Shown: in pieces, positions 34,222-43,202 of the stretch | How positions within the stretch are numbered: the stretch's first letter is position 1 | How the letters are laid out: each line of letters opens with the position of its first letter | Source of the DNA: Bradyrhizobium sp. dw_78 | GTDB taxonomy: Bacteria; Pseudomonadota; Alphaproteobacteria; Rhizobiales; Xanthobacteraceae | Reading direction: 5' to 3' | Length of the DNA: 64,000 bases | Assembly (NCBI RefSeq): GCF_018449525.1 | Contig: NZ_JAAVUS010000005.1 | Span: 1 to 64,000, forward strand | Program-made: the position numbers and the translations under genes | The notes under the pieces: generated by a model | Told to the model about the DNA's origin: nothing | The model's input: only the letters and a program-made list of their open reading frames with translations | Databases searched by the model: none

Positions 34222-35505
34222 ATGGCGTCAGCATCACGCGCCCAGCATAGCAAGCGGCCGCCGAAAAAGCGGGCGACAAAAAAGCGCGCTCCAGCCGCCG
34301 CAGCGGGTGGAAAGCGCAGCCATGCCTCCTCCAAGTATGTGTCCCCCAAAGCTGCCCCCGGCATGGTCGAGGTTGCGCTCGCGGCCTTCGCCCATGAGGT
34401 TCGCACCCCGCTGACCGGAATTCTCGCCATCAGCGATCTCCTGGCGACGTCCGATCTGGGCGAGCGCGAGCGGCGTTGGGTCGACACCATCAAGGCCGGT
34501 GCCGAACATCTCGCCAGCCTCGCCACCCTGTTCGTGGACGCCGCAAAAAGCGCCTATGGCGACGCGGGCGTCCGCCAGGATTTGTTCGACCTGCGGGCGC
34601 TGGCGCGCAACGCCGGGGATTCGCTGGCCGGCCGCGCGGCGGCGAAAGGGCTGCGGTCATCGGTCGATATTTCGGAACGGCTTCCGGCGCTGGTGACCGG
34701 CGATCCCGTGCGGCTGCGCGCGGCGCTGGAAAACCTGATCGACAATGCGGTGAAGTTCACCGAACAAGGCGGCGTCGCGCTGAAGGTGTCGATGCTGCGC
34801 GGCTCAAAGGGAAACGCAAAGGGCAAGGCAAAGGATAAGATCGGTATCGCCTTTGCGGTGTCCGACAGCGGCATCGGACTCACGCTTGCCGAGATCAAGC
34901 GCCTGTTCCGTCCGTTTTCGCAGGCCAATGTCAGCATCGCTTCGCGTTTCGGCGGCGCGGGGCTCGGCCTGGCGTCGGTGAGACAGCTCGCGCGCGCGAT
35001 GGGCGGCGACATTGCGATTGCGCCGCGGCGCGGCGGCGGAACCGTGTTCACGCTGACGGTGGTGCTGGCCCGCGCCAAGGTGGCCGGCGGCGGCGGCGCG
35101 CGCGAGGAGCCATCGCCTTCGATGCCGGCATTGCGGATTCTCGGCGTCGAGGACAACCCGTTCGGCCGCGTGGTTCTCAATACGATCCTGACCGAGCTCG
35201 GCCATCAGGCCGAATTCATCGGCCAGGGCGAGGAGGCCGCTGAACGGATTGCGCGGGGCGATTTCGACGCGGTGCTGATGGACATGGTGTTGCCCGGCAT
35301 CGACGGTATCGAGGCCATCAAACGCATTCGAAGGCTGAATGCGCCGTATGGCCGCATCGCGGTCATCGGCGTATCGGGCCGCGGCGAAGACGAGACCGCC
35401 GCGCGTGCGGCCGGCGCCAACGCTTTTCTGGTCAAGCCCGTGAGTCCGCGGGCTTTAGCGACTGCGCTGCTTGAAGCGACACGCCGTGCGGCAGCCGCGA
35501 CTTGA
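34222..35505 (+). CDS. Soluble hybrid histidine kinase with receiver domain
   Basis: 427 residues. Lys/Ala-rich tail (about 1-43), HisKA domain with phospho-acceptor His58 in FAHEVRTPLTG, HATPase (LENLIDNAVKF, DSGIGL, GGAGLGL; about 150-300) and a receiver domain (about 315-425) with phospho-acceptor Asp354 in LMDMVLPGIDG and Lys in FLVKPVS. No membrane segment or sensory domain is seen, so signals may come through partners. ATG 34222 follows GGGGGAATC; ATG 34195 is an alternative. Its last 74 bases overlap the 3' end of the convergent YihY gene. Confidence 0.9.
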   Translation: MASASRAQHSKRPPKKRATKKRAPAAAAGGKRSHASSKYVSPKAAPGMVEVALAAFAHEVRTPLTGILAISDLLATSDLGERERRWVDTIKAGAEHLASLATLFVDAAKSAYGDAGVRQDLFDLRALARNAGDSLAGRAAAKGLRSSVDISERLPALVTGDPVRLRAALENLIDNAVKFTEQGGVALKVSMLRGSKGNAKGKAKDKIGIAFAVSDSGIGLTLAEIKRLFRPFSQANVSIASRFGGAGLGLASVRQLARAMGGDIAIAPRRGGGTVFTLTVVLARAKVAGGGGAREEPSPSMPALRILGVEDNPFGRVVLNTILTELGHQAEFIGQGEEAAERIARGDFDAVLMDMVLPGIDGIEAIKRIRRLNAPYGRIAVIGVSGRGEDETAARAAGANAFLVKPVSPRALATALLEATRRAAAAT

Positions 35506-36325
35506 TGATCGCCGCGTTCAGTTCGCCGCCATAGACGAAGATCGCGGCGATGAAATACAAAAACACCAGCGCGATGATTACCGACGCCAGGCCGGCATAC
35601 ATCGTGACGTAGTTGTTGGCGAAACGGGCGAGATATTGGCCGAACACGATGCCCGAAATCATCGACGCCACGATGGTGAAGATGATGCCGGGCAGGATCT
35701 GCGCGAAGCCGCGCCGTCCCGCCGGAAGCCAAGCATGGAGAACGAACAGCGCAACGGTCAGCGCCAGGATGGTGATGCCATAGCGCGCGAGGTTGAGGAA
35801 ATGCTCGTTGGTTTCGACGATCAGCGGAATATAGCGCCGCACCGCCGCGATGATCAGCGGACCCAGCACGATCAGGAACGCCATCGCCAGCGAGGTGAAG
35901 GCGGCAAGCAGCGTGTAGCCGATCGATTCCAGCCGCAGCCAGTACCAGCGCCGCGGCTCGACCACCGCATAGGCGCGGTTGAGCGCGACGCGCAGCGCCT
36001 CGACGCCGTTGGAGGCGAAATAGACCGCCAGAACCGCGCCGATGGTCAGCACGTCGCCGCGGGTGGTCGTCAGCACGTCGTGAATTTGGCTCGACAGCGC
36101 ATCGGCGACCTGTTTCGGCCAGGTTTGCAGCAACAGCCCGGCGGCCTGGTCGGCGAGTTCTTTCGAGCCGAAAAAGCCGGCCAGCGACGTCAACACGATC
36201 AGGAACGGGAACAGCGCCATTAGGGTGGACAGCGCGATATGGCTGGCGATCGCCCAGCCGTCATCGGCCAGAAACGTGTAGAACGCGTCCATCGCGACCA
36301 GATAGACGTAGCGAATTTGCTTCAC
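35432..36325 (-). CDS. YihY/BrkB-family inner-membrane protein
   Basis: 297 residues with about six membrane helices. Family landmarks: DDGWAIASHIALSTLMALFPFLI near the N terminus, YFASNGVEALRVALNRAY, and WLPAGRR...ILPGIIFTIVASMISG near the C terminus. Once thought to be RNase BN; the family is now considered of unknown, possibly transport, function. Its C-terminal 25 codons are antisense to the end of the hybrid kinase gene. Confidence 0.92.
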   Translation of the reverse strand: MKQIRYVYLVAMDAFYTFLADDGWAIASHIALSTLMALFPFLIVLTSLAGFFGSKELADQAAGLLLQTWPKQVADALSSQIHDVLTTTRGDVLTIGAVLAVYFASNGVEALRVALNRAYAVVEPRRWYWLRLESIGYTLLAAFTSLAMAFLIVLGPLIIAAVRRYIPLIVETNEHFLNLARYGITILALTVALFVLHAWLPAGRRGFAQILPGIIFTIVASMISGIVFGQYLARFANNYVTMYAGLASVIIALVFLYFIAAIFVYGGELNAAIIKSRLPHGVSLQAAQSLKPADSRA

Positions 36326-36455
36326 GTTTCACCTGCACCGAAAAAGCGGCTCGGCCGTCACCTTCTGATATTATGGGCCTAAAAGCCAGATCGTTGCGGT
36401 CAGCTTCCACATTCCGGCGATGGCGGATCGCCCGGTGTGGTGGTATGTAGTTTCG

Positions 36456-36650
36456 ATGGCTGCAATCCTGAGCAAGTTGATCCTTCCCATCGCGGTTGGC
36501 GCCGTCGCTTTCGTGCTGCTGCTCGGTCTCATCAACATGATGCGGGGCGGTTCGCCGAACCGGTCTCAGAAATTGATGCAATGGCGGGTGCTGCTGCAAT
36601 TCGTCGCCATCGCCATCACCATGCTGACGGTCTGGGCGATGGGGCACTAG
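36456..36650 (+). CDS. HIG1-domain twin-transmembrane protein
   Basis: 64 residues, two membrane helices joined by the conserved basic loop NMMRGGSPNRSQKLMQWRVLLQF, the hallmark of the HIG1/respiratory supercomplex factor family. Alphaproteobacterial members are thought to associate with cytochrome oxidase. ATG 36456 fits the family start; ATG 36420 would add twelve residues and has no better ribosome site. The stop codon's last base is the first base of a palindromic repeat. Confidence 0.85.
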   Translation: MAAILSKLILPIAVGAVAFVLLLGLINMMRGGSPNRSQKLMQWRVLLQFVAIAITMLTVWAMGH

Positions 36651-36750
36651 AGCATGATCCGGAAAAGTGGGAACCGGTTTTCCGAAAAGATCATGCTCGA
36701 ACTAAAGAGATGAGATCATGATCCGATTCGATCTATTCGAATCATGATCT
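36650..36750. repeat. Family A palindromic repeat followed by a second inverted repeat
   Basis: 36650-36698 is a family A palindrome (GAGCATGATCC ... GATCATGCTC). After 14 bases a second inverted repeat follows, with arms AGATCATGAT (36713-36722) and ATCATGATCT (36741-36750). The block lies directly after the HIG1-type gene and ahead of the PduO gene. Confidence 0.75.
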
Positions 36751-36812
36751 AGCTCGGGAGCCGGCGCCTTGCGAGGCGCAGGCATCGATGGTCGGAAACA
36801 CGGGAGCGGGAT

Positions 36813-37385
36813 ATGGTCGTCCTCAATCGGATCTACACGCGAACCGGCGACGACGGCACGACCGCGCTGGGCAATGGTGAACGGCGTCCGAAATATGATC
36901 TGCGCATCGGCGCCTATGGAACCGTCGATGAGACCAATGCGGCGATCGGCATTGTGCGGCTCCATCTGGCGGACGCGTCCGAACTCGACGCCATGCTGGG
37001 GCTGATCCAGAACGACCTGTTCGATCTCGGCGCCGATCTCGCGGTGCCCGAGCGCGAGGGCAAGGCGGAACGGCTGCGGATGCTCGCGAGTCAGGTCGAG
37101 CGGCTCGAGCGCGACATCGACACCCTGAACGCGCGGCTTGCGCCGCTGACTTCCTTCGTGCTGCCCGGCGGCACGCCGGCGGCGGCGCATCTGCATCTGG
37201 CGCGCACGATATGCCGCCGCGCGGAACGGATGATGGTGGAACTCGCAGCCCAGCCCAATGAACCGGTCGGCGCCGCCGCGATCCATTATATGAACCGCCT
37301 GTCGGATTTTTTGTTTGTGGCCAGCCGTTCGGTGAATAATAACGGGGCGGGAGACGTGCTCTGGGTGCCTGGCCAGAACCGCTGA
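36813..37385 (+). CDS. Cob(I)yrinic acid a,c-diamide adenosyltransferase, PduO type
   Basis: 190 residues. Makes adenosylcobalamin from cob(I)alamin and ATP. The ATP-binding N terminus YTRTGDDGTTALGNGER and the C-terminal NRLSDFLFVASR are the PduO signatures; RTICRRAER also fits. ATG 36813 follows GGGAG. No cobalamin riboswitch is seen in front. It lies upstream of etfBA, an arrangement I recall as common in this group; the link may be methylmalonyl-CoA metabolism. Confidence 0.94.
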   Translation: MVVLNRIYTRTGDDGTTALGNGERRPKYDLRIGAYGTVDETNAAIGIVRLHLADASELDAMLGLIQNDLFDLGADLAVPEREGKAERLRMLASQVERLERDIDTLNARLAPLTSFVLPGGTPAAAHLHLARTICRRAERMMVELAAQPNEPVGAAAIHYMNRLSDFLFVASRSVNNNGAGDVLWVPGQNR

Positions 37386-37422
37386 TTCCTCGCGGTCCGG
37401 GCCAATTTTTGGCGCGCGCGCG

Positions 37423-37451
37423 TTGACCGGGATTGGCGGGACCTTTAGGTT
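37423..37451 (+). promoter_or_regulatory. Candidate promoter of etfBA
   Basis: TTGACC (37423-37428) and TAGGTT (37446-37451) with a 17-base spacer, about 100 bases before the etfB start. The -35 box is good, the -10 box weak. Confidence 0.45.
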
Positions 37452-37549
37452 CCGCGCCCAAGCGAGCCAATCAAGCGACGGAATTAACAAGCAACCGAAA
37501 ACAGGCAATCGCGTAAGTGCAAACCTGAAATTCAAGCGAAAGAGGATCG

Positions 37550-38299
37550 ATGAAGGTTCTGGTGCCGGTAAAGCGGGTGGTCGACTACAACGTTAAAGTT
37601 CGCGTCAAAGGCGACGGGTCGGGCGTGGAGCTCGCCAACGTCAAGATGTCGATGAATCCGTTCGACGAGATCGCGGTCGAGGAAGCTCTGCGGCTGAAAG
37701 AGGCCGGCAAGGCGACCGAAATCGTGGTGGTATCGATTGGGCCTGCGCAGGCATCGGAAACGATCCGGACCGGTCTCGCCATGGGCGCCGATCGCGGTAT
37801 CCTGGTCAAGGCGGAAGGCCTCGTCGAACCGCTGGCGGTCGCGAAGATCCTCAAGGCCATCGTCGACGAAGAGAAGCCCGGTCTCGTGATCCTCGGCAAG
37901 CAGGCGATCGACGACGATTCCAACCAGACTGGCCAGATGCTGGCCGCCCTACTCGGATGGTCGCAGGCGACCTTCGCCTCCAAGCTCGAGGTCGAGGGCT
38001 CCGATTTCAAGGTGACGCGCGAGGTCGATGGCGGCTTGCAGACCGTCAAGCTGAAGGGCCCGGCCATCGTCACGACCGACCTCCGGCTCAACGAGCCGCG
38101 CTATGCCAGCCTGCCCAACATCATGAAGGCGAAGAAGAAGCCGATCGCCGAGAAGGCCGCATCCGATTACGGCGTGGATCTCACGCCGCATCTTGAAATC
38201 CTCAAGACCTCCGAGCCGCCGGGCCGCAAGGGAGGCGTCAAGGTCAAGGACGTCGCCGAGCTGGTATCGAAGCTGAAGAACGAAGCCGGGGTGCTCTGA
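37550..38299 (+). CDS. etfB: Electron transfer flavoprotein subunit beta
   Basis: 249 residues. Forms a heterodimer with EtfA, binds AMP and carries electrons from acyl-CoA and related dehydrogenases to ETF-quinone oxidoreductase. Landmarks: [38 protein letters not shown] and the recognition-loop segment [15 protein letters not shown] that docks dehydrogenases. GAGGATCG precedes ATG 37550. Stop and etfA start overlap as TGATG, so the subunits are translationally coupled. Confidence 0.97.
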   Translation: MKVLVPVKRVVDYNVKVRVKGDGSGVELANVKMSMNPFDEIAVEEALRLKEAGKATEIVVVSIGPAQASETIRTGLAMGADRGILVKAEGLVEPLAVAKILKAIVDEEKPGLVILGKQAIDDDSNQTGQMLAALLGWSQATFASKLEVEGSDFKVTREVDGGLQTVKLKGPAIVTTDLRLNEPRYASLPNIMKAKKKPIAEKAASDYGVDLTPHLEILKTSEPPGRKGGVKVKDVAELVSKLKNEAGVL

Positions 38300-39246
38300 T
38301 GACAACGTTGTTGATTGCCGAACATGAACAGGGCGCGCTGAAGGATTCCACCAACAAGGCGCTGACCGCAGCCACCCAGCTGGGCGGCGACGTCCACGTC
38401 CTCGTCGCCGGCGGCGAGGGCACCAAGGCCGCAGCCGAAGCCGCGGCCAAGCTCGCCGGCGTCAAGAAGGTGCTGGTCGCCGAGGGCGGAGCCTATGCGC
38501 ATGACCTCGCCGAGCCGCTGGCCGCGCTGATCGTCGCGCTGGCCCCCGGCTACGACGCCTTCGTCGCGCCCGCCACCTCGCGCTTCAAGAATGTGATGCC
38601 GCGCGTCGCGGCGCTGCTCGACGTCATGCAGGTCTCGGAAATCATCAAGGTGGTTTCGCCCGATACGTTCGAGCGGCCGATCTATGCCGGCAACGCGATC
38701 CAGACCGTGAAATCGAAGGACGCCAAGAAGGTCATCACGGTGCGGACCTCGACCTTCGCCGCGGCCGGTGACGGCGGTGGCGCGGCGGTGGAGAACGCCC
38801 CTGCCGCGGCCGATCCGGGCCTTTCCAGCTTTGTCGGCGAGGAAGTCGCCAAGAGCGATCGTCCCGAACTGACGTCGGCCAGGATCATCGTTTCCGGCGG
38901 CCGCGCGATGCAGAGCCGGGAGAATTTCACCAAATATATCGAGCCGCTGGCCGACAAGCTCGGCGCCGGCGTCGGCGCCTCGCGGGCGGCGGTCGATGCC
39001 GGCTATGCGCCGAACGACTGGCAGGTCGGCCAGACCGGCAAGGTGGTGGCGCCGGAACTCTATATCGCGGTCGGCATCTCGGGCGCGATCCAGCATCTCG
39101 CCGGCATGAAGGATTCCAAGGTGATCGTCGCCATCAACAAGGACGAGGATGCGCCGATCTTCCAGGTCGCCGATTATGGCCTGGTCGCCGATCTCTATCA
39201 GGCGGTTCCCGAACTGACCGAGGCGATCGGCAAGCTCGGAAAATAA
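38299..39246 (+). CDS. etfA: Electron transfer flavoprotein subunit alpha
   Basis: 315 residues. FAD-binding subunit; the C-terminal domain carries the signature from [20 protein letters not shown] through HLAGMKDS and [18 protein letters not shown], and SGGRAMQS has the Arg near the flavin ring. Short or long acyl-CoA oxidation is implied. A strong terminator follows at 39254, so the unit is probably etfBA only. Confidence 0.97.
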   Translation: MTTLLIAEHEQGALKDSTNKALTAATQLGGDVHVLVAGGEGTKAAAEAAAKLAGVKKVLVAEGGAYAHDLAEPLAALIVALAPGYDAFVAPATSRFKNVMPRVAALLDVMQVSEIIKVVSPDTFERPIYAGNAIQTVKSKDAKKVITVRTSTFAAAGDGGGAAVENAPAAADPGLSSFVGEEVAKSDRPELTSARIIVSGGRAMQSRENFTKYIEPLADKLGAGVGASRAAVDAGYAPNDWQVGQTGKVVAPELYIAVGISGAIQHLAGMKDSKVIVAINKDEDAPIFQVADYGLVADLYQAVPELTEAIGKLGK

Positions 39247-39253
39247 CGTATGG

Positions 39254-39290
39254 CACCGGCCGGATCAGCAGACACCGGCCGGTGTTTCTC
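39254..39290 (+). terminator. Intrinsic terminator after etfA
   Basis: CACCGGCCGG (39254-39263) pairs with CCGGCCGGTG (39275-39284) over an eleven-base loop, followed by TTTCTC. It starts eight bases after the etfA stop. Confidence 0.75.
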
Positions 39291-39340
39291 TTGAGGGGAA
39301 GGGCAGGCGCGATATGTGCGCCGTTCCGGTGGATGGCAAC

Positions 39341-40222
39341 ATGGCGGTGATGATCAAGAAGATCGGCGTGATCGGCTCGGGCCAGATGGGCAACGGCATC
39401 GCGCATGTGGTGGCGCTGGCTGGCTTCAACGTGGTGCTCAACGACGTCTCCCTCGACCGGTTGAAGTCGGCGATGGCGACCATCAACGGCAATCTGTCGC
39501 GCCAGGTCGCCAAGAAGATCATCACCGAAGACGCCCGCAAGCAGGCGCTGGACAGGATTTCCTCCGCCGATTCGATCGACGAACTCGCCGATTGCGACCT
39601 GGTGATCGAAAGCGCGGTCGAGAAGGAAGAGGTCAAGCGCAAGATCTTTCATGATATCTGCGCGGTGCTGAAGCCCGAGGCCATCATCGCCTCCAACACC
39701 TCGTCGATCTCGATCACGCGGCTGGCGGCGTCCACCGACCGTCCCGAGCGCTTCATCGGCATTCACTTCATGAATCCGGTGCCGGTGATGGAACTGGTCG
39801 AACTGATCCGCGGCATCGCCACCGATGACGCGACCTTCGACGCGGCAAAGGAATTCGTCACCAGGCTCGGCAAGCAGATCGCGGTGTCGGAGGATTTTCC
39901 GGCCTTCATCGTCAACCGCATCCTGCTGCCGATGATCAACGAGGCGATCTACACGCTGTATGAGGGTGTCGGGAACGTCGAGGCGATCGACAAGGCGATG
40001 AAACTCGGCGCGCATCACCCGATGGGGCCGCTGGAACTGGCCGATTTCATCGGCCTCGACACCTGCCTTTCGATCATGCAGGTGCTGCATGAGGGGCTTG
40101 CCGATTCGAAGTACCGGCCCTGTCCGCTGCTGGTGAAATATGTCGAGGCCGGTTGGCTCGGCCGCAAGACCCACCGCGGTTTCTACGATTATCGCGGCGA
40201 CAAGCCGGTCCCGACCCGGTAG
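39341..40222 (+). CDS. 3-hydroxybutyryl-CoA dehydrogenase
   Basis: 293 residues. NAD-dependent L-3-hydroxyacyl-CoA dehydrogenase of the short, single-function type. Rossmann motif GVIGSGQMGNGIAHVVALAG, catalytic His in GIHFMNPVPVMELVE, and PAFIVNRILLPMINEA in the second domain. ATG 39341 matches the family start; a further ATG seven codons later is also possible. Its position after etfBA suggests work in beta-oxidation, butyrate or polyhydroxybutyrate metabolism. Confidence 0.94.
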   Translation: MAVMIKKIGVIGSGQMGNGIAHVVALAGFNVVLNDVSLDRLKSAMATINGNLSRQVAKKIITEDARKQALDRISSADSIDELADCDLVIESAVEKEEVKRKIFHDICAVLKPEAIIASNTSSISITRLAASTDRPERFIGIHFMNPVPVMELVELIRGIATDDATFDAAKEFVTRLGKQIAVSEDFPAFIVNRILLPMINEAIYTLYEGVGNVEAIDKAMKLGAHHPMGPLELADFIGLDTCLSIMQVLHEGLADSKYRPCPLLVKYVEAGWLGRKTHRGFYDYRGDKPVPTR

Positions 40223-40226
40223 GCCC

Positions 40227-40285
40227 TGTCATTCCGCACAACGCGAGGTGGTCCGTGCGGAGCGCGGCCCGATGACGGGCCCCCG
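40227..40285. repeat. Degenerate family C repeat
   Basis: GTCATTCCGCACAACGCG, GGTCCGTGCGGAGCGCGG, CCCGATGACGGG: arms related to the GTCATTCCG/GATGAC blocks of family C but strongly diverged. It begins five bases after the dehydrogenase stop. Confidence 0.45.
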
Positions 40286-40347
40286 CGGCGATCTCCAGCA
40301 TTCGTTAACCCGTCGCGGGTAGGGTGCTCAAACAAGTAGCTGAAGAC

Positions 40348-40377
40348 GAGCAGGATTCAACGCAGTTGATCCTGCTC
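40348..40377 (+). promoter_or_regulatory. Leader hairpin in front of the YjfB-type gene
   Basis: GAGCAGGAT plus TCAA (40348-40360) pairs with TTGATCCTGCTC (40366-40377) with one bulged base. The stem ends just before the ribosome site CAGGGG of the gene at 40392, so it could control translation or be a terminator of upstream transcription; there is no T run. Confidence 0.5.
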
Positions 40378-40391
40378 CAGGGGTATTGCGT

Positions 40392-40586
40392 ATGGATATG
40401 AGTTTGGTGGCGGCCGTCATGATGGCCCAGGCGGGGAACACGCAGACGCAGATCGCGACCTCCGTCATGAAATCCAACATGGATGCGGAGAAATCCTCGG
40501 TCCAGACCCTTCTGGGTATTCCAAGCAGCCCATCGACGGCCAATCTCGGCCCCGGCATCGGCGGCAATCTGAATATAGCGGCCTGA
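40392..40586 (+). CDS. YjfB-family putative motility protein
   Basis: 64 residues: MDMSLVAAVMMAQAGNTQTQ, then a helical stretch SVMKSNMDAEKSSVQTLLG and a Gly/Asn-rich end. This matches the small YjfB (putative motility protein) family found widely with flagellar bacteria; its role is not established. ATG 40392 follows AGGGG. No flagellar genes are in the window. Convergent with tlpA, 33 bases away. Confidence 0.75.
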   Translation: MDMSLVAAVMMAQAGNTQTQIATSVMKSNMDAEKSSVQTLLGIPSSPSTANLGPGIGGNLNIAA

Positions 40587-40619
40587 AGACGGTCTTCTCT
40601 TCTATAGCGTTTTAAGGCT

Positions 40620-41321
40620 CTAGGATCCGGTCGCGGCCGGCTTGATCGCGGCCGAGATCAGCTTCGTGGCGTCGTCGCTGGCCCATTCCGCGGGCCCCGC
40701 GATGGTCGCGATCTCGCAGCCCTGGCCGTCGACCAGCACCGAGGTCGGCATCCCCAACGCCCGTCCTATGCTCTTAAGATCCTGAAAAACCTTGGCTTTA
40801 TCGTCGCTGAAAAAGCCGAGCCGGGTCAGGCCGGCGTCTTTCAGGAAATTTTTGGGCTTTTCGGGATCGCGGGTGTCGATGTTGACGGCGACGACCTCGA
40901 AGCCCGGCCCGCCGAGCTTGCGTTGCAGGCTGTCGAGCGCGGGCATTTCCCGGCGGCAGGGGACGCACCACGTCGCCCACAGGTTCACCAGCACAATGCG
41001 GCCGTGCCAGTCCGAAAGCTTTCGCGGCTTGCCGTCGGCATCCTCAAAGGCAAGGTCCGGCAGCTTCAACGGCGTGGTCGCCATGGTCAGCGCCGCCACC
41101 TCGCCCTGCGCCAGCGGCGCCAGCTTGCGTGATAACGCGACCGCAGGCCGGCAAACGGCATCGCCGGCCGCAGTCCGGCTCAAGCCGCCGGTCCCGTAAA
41201 TCCCGGCAAATCCGATCCCGGCCCCGATCAGCATGGCCCCGAGGGCCAAAGCGATCCCGAAGGGAATCCGGCGCGTGGCTGCCGGAGGGGGCGGGGATTC
41301 ATCGAGCATATCGTTTGTCAT
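40620..41321 (-). CDS. tlpA: Membrane-anchored thioredoxin-like protein TlpA
   Basis: 233 residues. One N-terminal membrane anchor (about 20-43) and a periplasmic thioredoxin domain with active site WATWC119-VPC122. Sequence blocks such as [32 protein letters not shown] and [14 protein letters not shown] are those of Bradyrhizobium TlpA, which reduces the copper chaperone ScoI and CoxB for cytochrome aa3 assembly. C57 and the Cys in [12 protein letters not shown] form the second, structural pair known in that protein. Divergent from argH, the arrangement I recall for Bradyrhizobium. Confidence 0.96.
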   Translation of the reverse strand: MTNDMLDESPPPPAATRRIPFGIALALGAMLIGAGIGFAGIYGTGGLSRTAAGDAVCRPAVALSRKLAPLAQGEVAALTMATTPLKLPDLAFEDADGKPRKLSDWHGRIVLVNLWATWCVPCRREMPALDSLQRKLGGPGFEVVAVNIDTRDPEKPKNFLKDAGLTRLGFFSDDKAKVFQDLKSIGRALGMPTSVLVDGQGCEIATIAGPAEWASDDATKLISAAIKPAATGS

Positions 41322-41434
41322 CCTGTGTCAGATACGGCTATGCAGGGCCCGAAGTTACGGGCCGATCAAGCGGAAACGGTAGCGGCGTTTTCCGAAGGGC
41401 GCGACAATCAGCGGCAGGGTGTGAGCGACAAGTC

Positions 41435-42832
41435 ATGAGCAACAAGATGTGGGGTGGCCGGTTCACCGAGCGTCCCGATGCGATCATGGAGGAAATCAAC
41501 GTCTCCATCGACGTCGATCGTCATTTGTATGCCCAGGACATCGCCGCGTCCAAGGCCCATGCGGCCATGCTCGCCGCGCAAGGCATCATTACCGCCAGTG
41601 ATGCGAAAAATATCGGCAAGGGTCTAGACACGATTTTGTCAGAAATCGGCAAGGGATCGTTCGAATTCAAGCGCGCGCTGGAGGACATTCATATGAATGT
41701 CGAGAGCCGGCTTGGCGAATTGATCGGGCCCGCCTCGGGCCGCCTGCATACCGCGCGTTCGCGCAACGACCAGGTCGCAACCGATTTCAGGCTTTATGTT
41801 CGTGACACGCTTGACGAGACCGACGCGGCGCTGGCGGCGTTCCAGCATGCGTTGGTGCAACGGGCGATCGAACATGCCGCCACCGTGATGCCGGGGTTCA
41901 CCCATTTGCAGACCGCGCAGCCGGTGACGTTCGGACATCATCTCCTGGCCTATGTCGAGATGGCGTCGCGCGACCGCGGCCGCTTTGCCGATGCGCGCAA
42001 GCGGTTGAACGAATCGCCGCTCGGCGCCGCGGCGCTGGCCGGAACGTCGTTTCCGATCGACCGTGACGCCACCGCCAGGGCGCTCGGTTTCGACCGGCCG
42101 ATGGCCAATTCGCTGGACGCCGTCTCCGACCGCGACTTCGTGCTCGAAACCCTGTCGGCGGCCTCGATCGCCTCGGTGCATCTGTCGCGCTTCGCCGAGG
42201 AGATCGTGATCTGGACCTCGCCGCTGGTCGGGCTGGTGCGGCTGAGCGACAAGTTCACCACCGGCTCGTCGATCATGCCGCAGAAGCGCAATCCCGATGC
42301 CGCCGAACTGGTCCGCGCCAAGACCGGCCGGATCATCGGCGCGCTGAGCGCGCTGCTGATCGTGATGAAGGGTCTTCCGCTCGCCTATCAAAAGGACATG
42401 CAGGAGGACAAGCAGGGCGCGATGGAAGCGTTCGGCGCGCTGTCGCTGGCGATCCGGGCGATGACCGGCATGGTCACCGATCTGGTGCCGGACGAGGCAC
42501 GGATGAAACAGGCCGCGGGCGAGGGCTACGCCACCGCCACCGATCTCGCCGACTGGCTGGTGCGGACGCTGAAAATGCCGTTCCGCGACGCCCACCACGT
42601 CACCGGGCGTATCGTCGCCAAGGCCTCGAAGGACGGGACCGCGCTGCACGAGATGCCGTTGCAGGCGATGCAGGCCGTCGAGCCGAGAATCACCCGGGAT
42701 GCGCTGGCGGTGCTGTCGGTCGAGGCCTCCGTGAAGAGCCGCACCAGCTATGGCGGAACCGCGCCCAGGAACGTGCTGGCGCAGGCCAAGGCGTGGCTCA
42801 AGCGGCTGGAAAAAGAGCGGAAATTGGGCTGA
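41435..42832 (+). CDS. argH: Argininosuccinate lyase
   Basis: 465 residues, cytoplasmic. Last step of arginine synthesis: argininosuccinate to arginine and fumarate. Starts [12 protein letters not shown], has the HxQ/THLQ region [16 protein letters not shown] and the superfamily signature [12 protein letters not shown] with the catalytic Ser. The frame is open for 102 codons upstream, but the family start is at 41435. Followed by the small lipoprotein gene and lysA on the same strand, likely one operon. Confidence 0.97.
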   Translation: MSNKMWGGRFTERPDAIMEEINVSIDVDRHLYAQDIAASKAHAAMLAAQGIITASDAKNIGKGLDTILSEIGKGSFEFKRALEDIHMNVESRLGELIGPASGRLHTARSRNDQVATDFRLYVRDTLDETDAALAAFQHALVQRAIEHAATVMPGFTHLQTAQPVTFGHHLLAYVEMASRDRGRFADARKRLNESPLGAAALAGTSFPIDRDATARALGFDRPMANSLDAVSDRDFVLETLSAASIASVHLSRFAEEIVIWTSPLVGLVRLSDKFTTGSSIMPQKRNPDAAELVRAKTGRIIGALSALLIVMKGLPLAYQKDMQEDKQGAMEAFGALSLAIRAMTGMVTDLVPDEARMKQAAGEGYATATDLADWLVRTLKMPFRDAHHVTGRIVAKASKDGTALHEMPLQAMQAVEPRITRDALAVLSVEASVKSRTSYGGTAPRNVLAQAKAWLKRLEKERKLG

Positions 42833-42922
42833 GCCGCGATTTGTGCCGCAATTTCATCACCGTCCGGCTCTCGCCAGAGCGGTGCAATCTTTGTATGGTG
42901 CCGCCGCTTTGGGGATATCGCC

Positions 42923-43195
42923 GTGAATCGTATTTCTAGCCCTTTGTCGCCGAGATGGGCCCTCATCCTGGTCGCGGCCGCCGCGCTGGCGCTGGCCGGG
43001 TGCGGCCGCAAAGGTCCGCTCGAACTGCCGCCGACGGCGTCGCAGACGCCGACCGGTGCGGCGCCGACCGATACAGCGCAGCAACAGGCGAGCACGCCGA
43101 GCGTGTTCAATCCGTCTTACGGCAGCGACGCTTCGCCCGCCGCGCCGAGAGGCCCGAAGAAATCGTTTGTTCTCGATCCGCTGCTGGGTAACTGA
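42923..43195 (+). CDS. LptM-like small outer-membrane lipoprotein
   Basis: 90 residues. Signal peptide with lipobox LALAGC followed at once by GRKGPLELP, the conserved motif of YifL/LptM proteins, which assist LPS translocon (LptDE) maturation in enterobacteria. The rest is Pro/Thr/Ala-rich and disordered. GTG 42923 follows GGGGATATC. Position between argH and lysA is the same as for this gene type in many proteobacteria. Confidence 0.88.
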   Translation: MNRISSPLSPRWALILVAAAALALAGCGRKGPLELPPTASQTPTGAAPTDTAQQQASTPSVFNPSYGSDASPAAPRGPKKSFVLDPLLGN

Positions 43196-43202
43196 GCACG
43201 CT

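Noticed and set aside
36699..36812. Possible cobalamin riboswitch before the PduO gene
   Set aside because: The region is short and occupied by palindromic repeats; no B12-box-like sequence was found.
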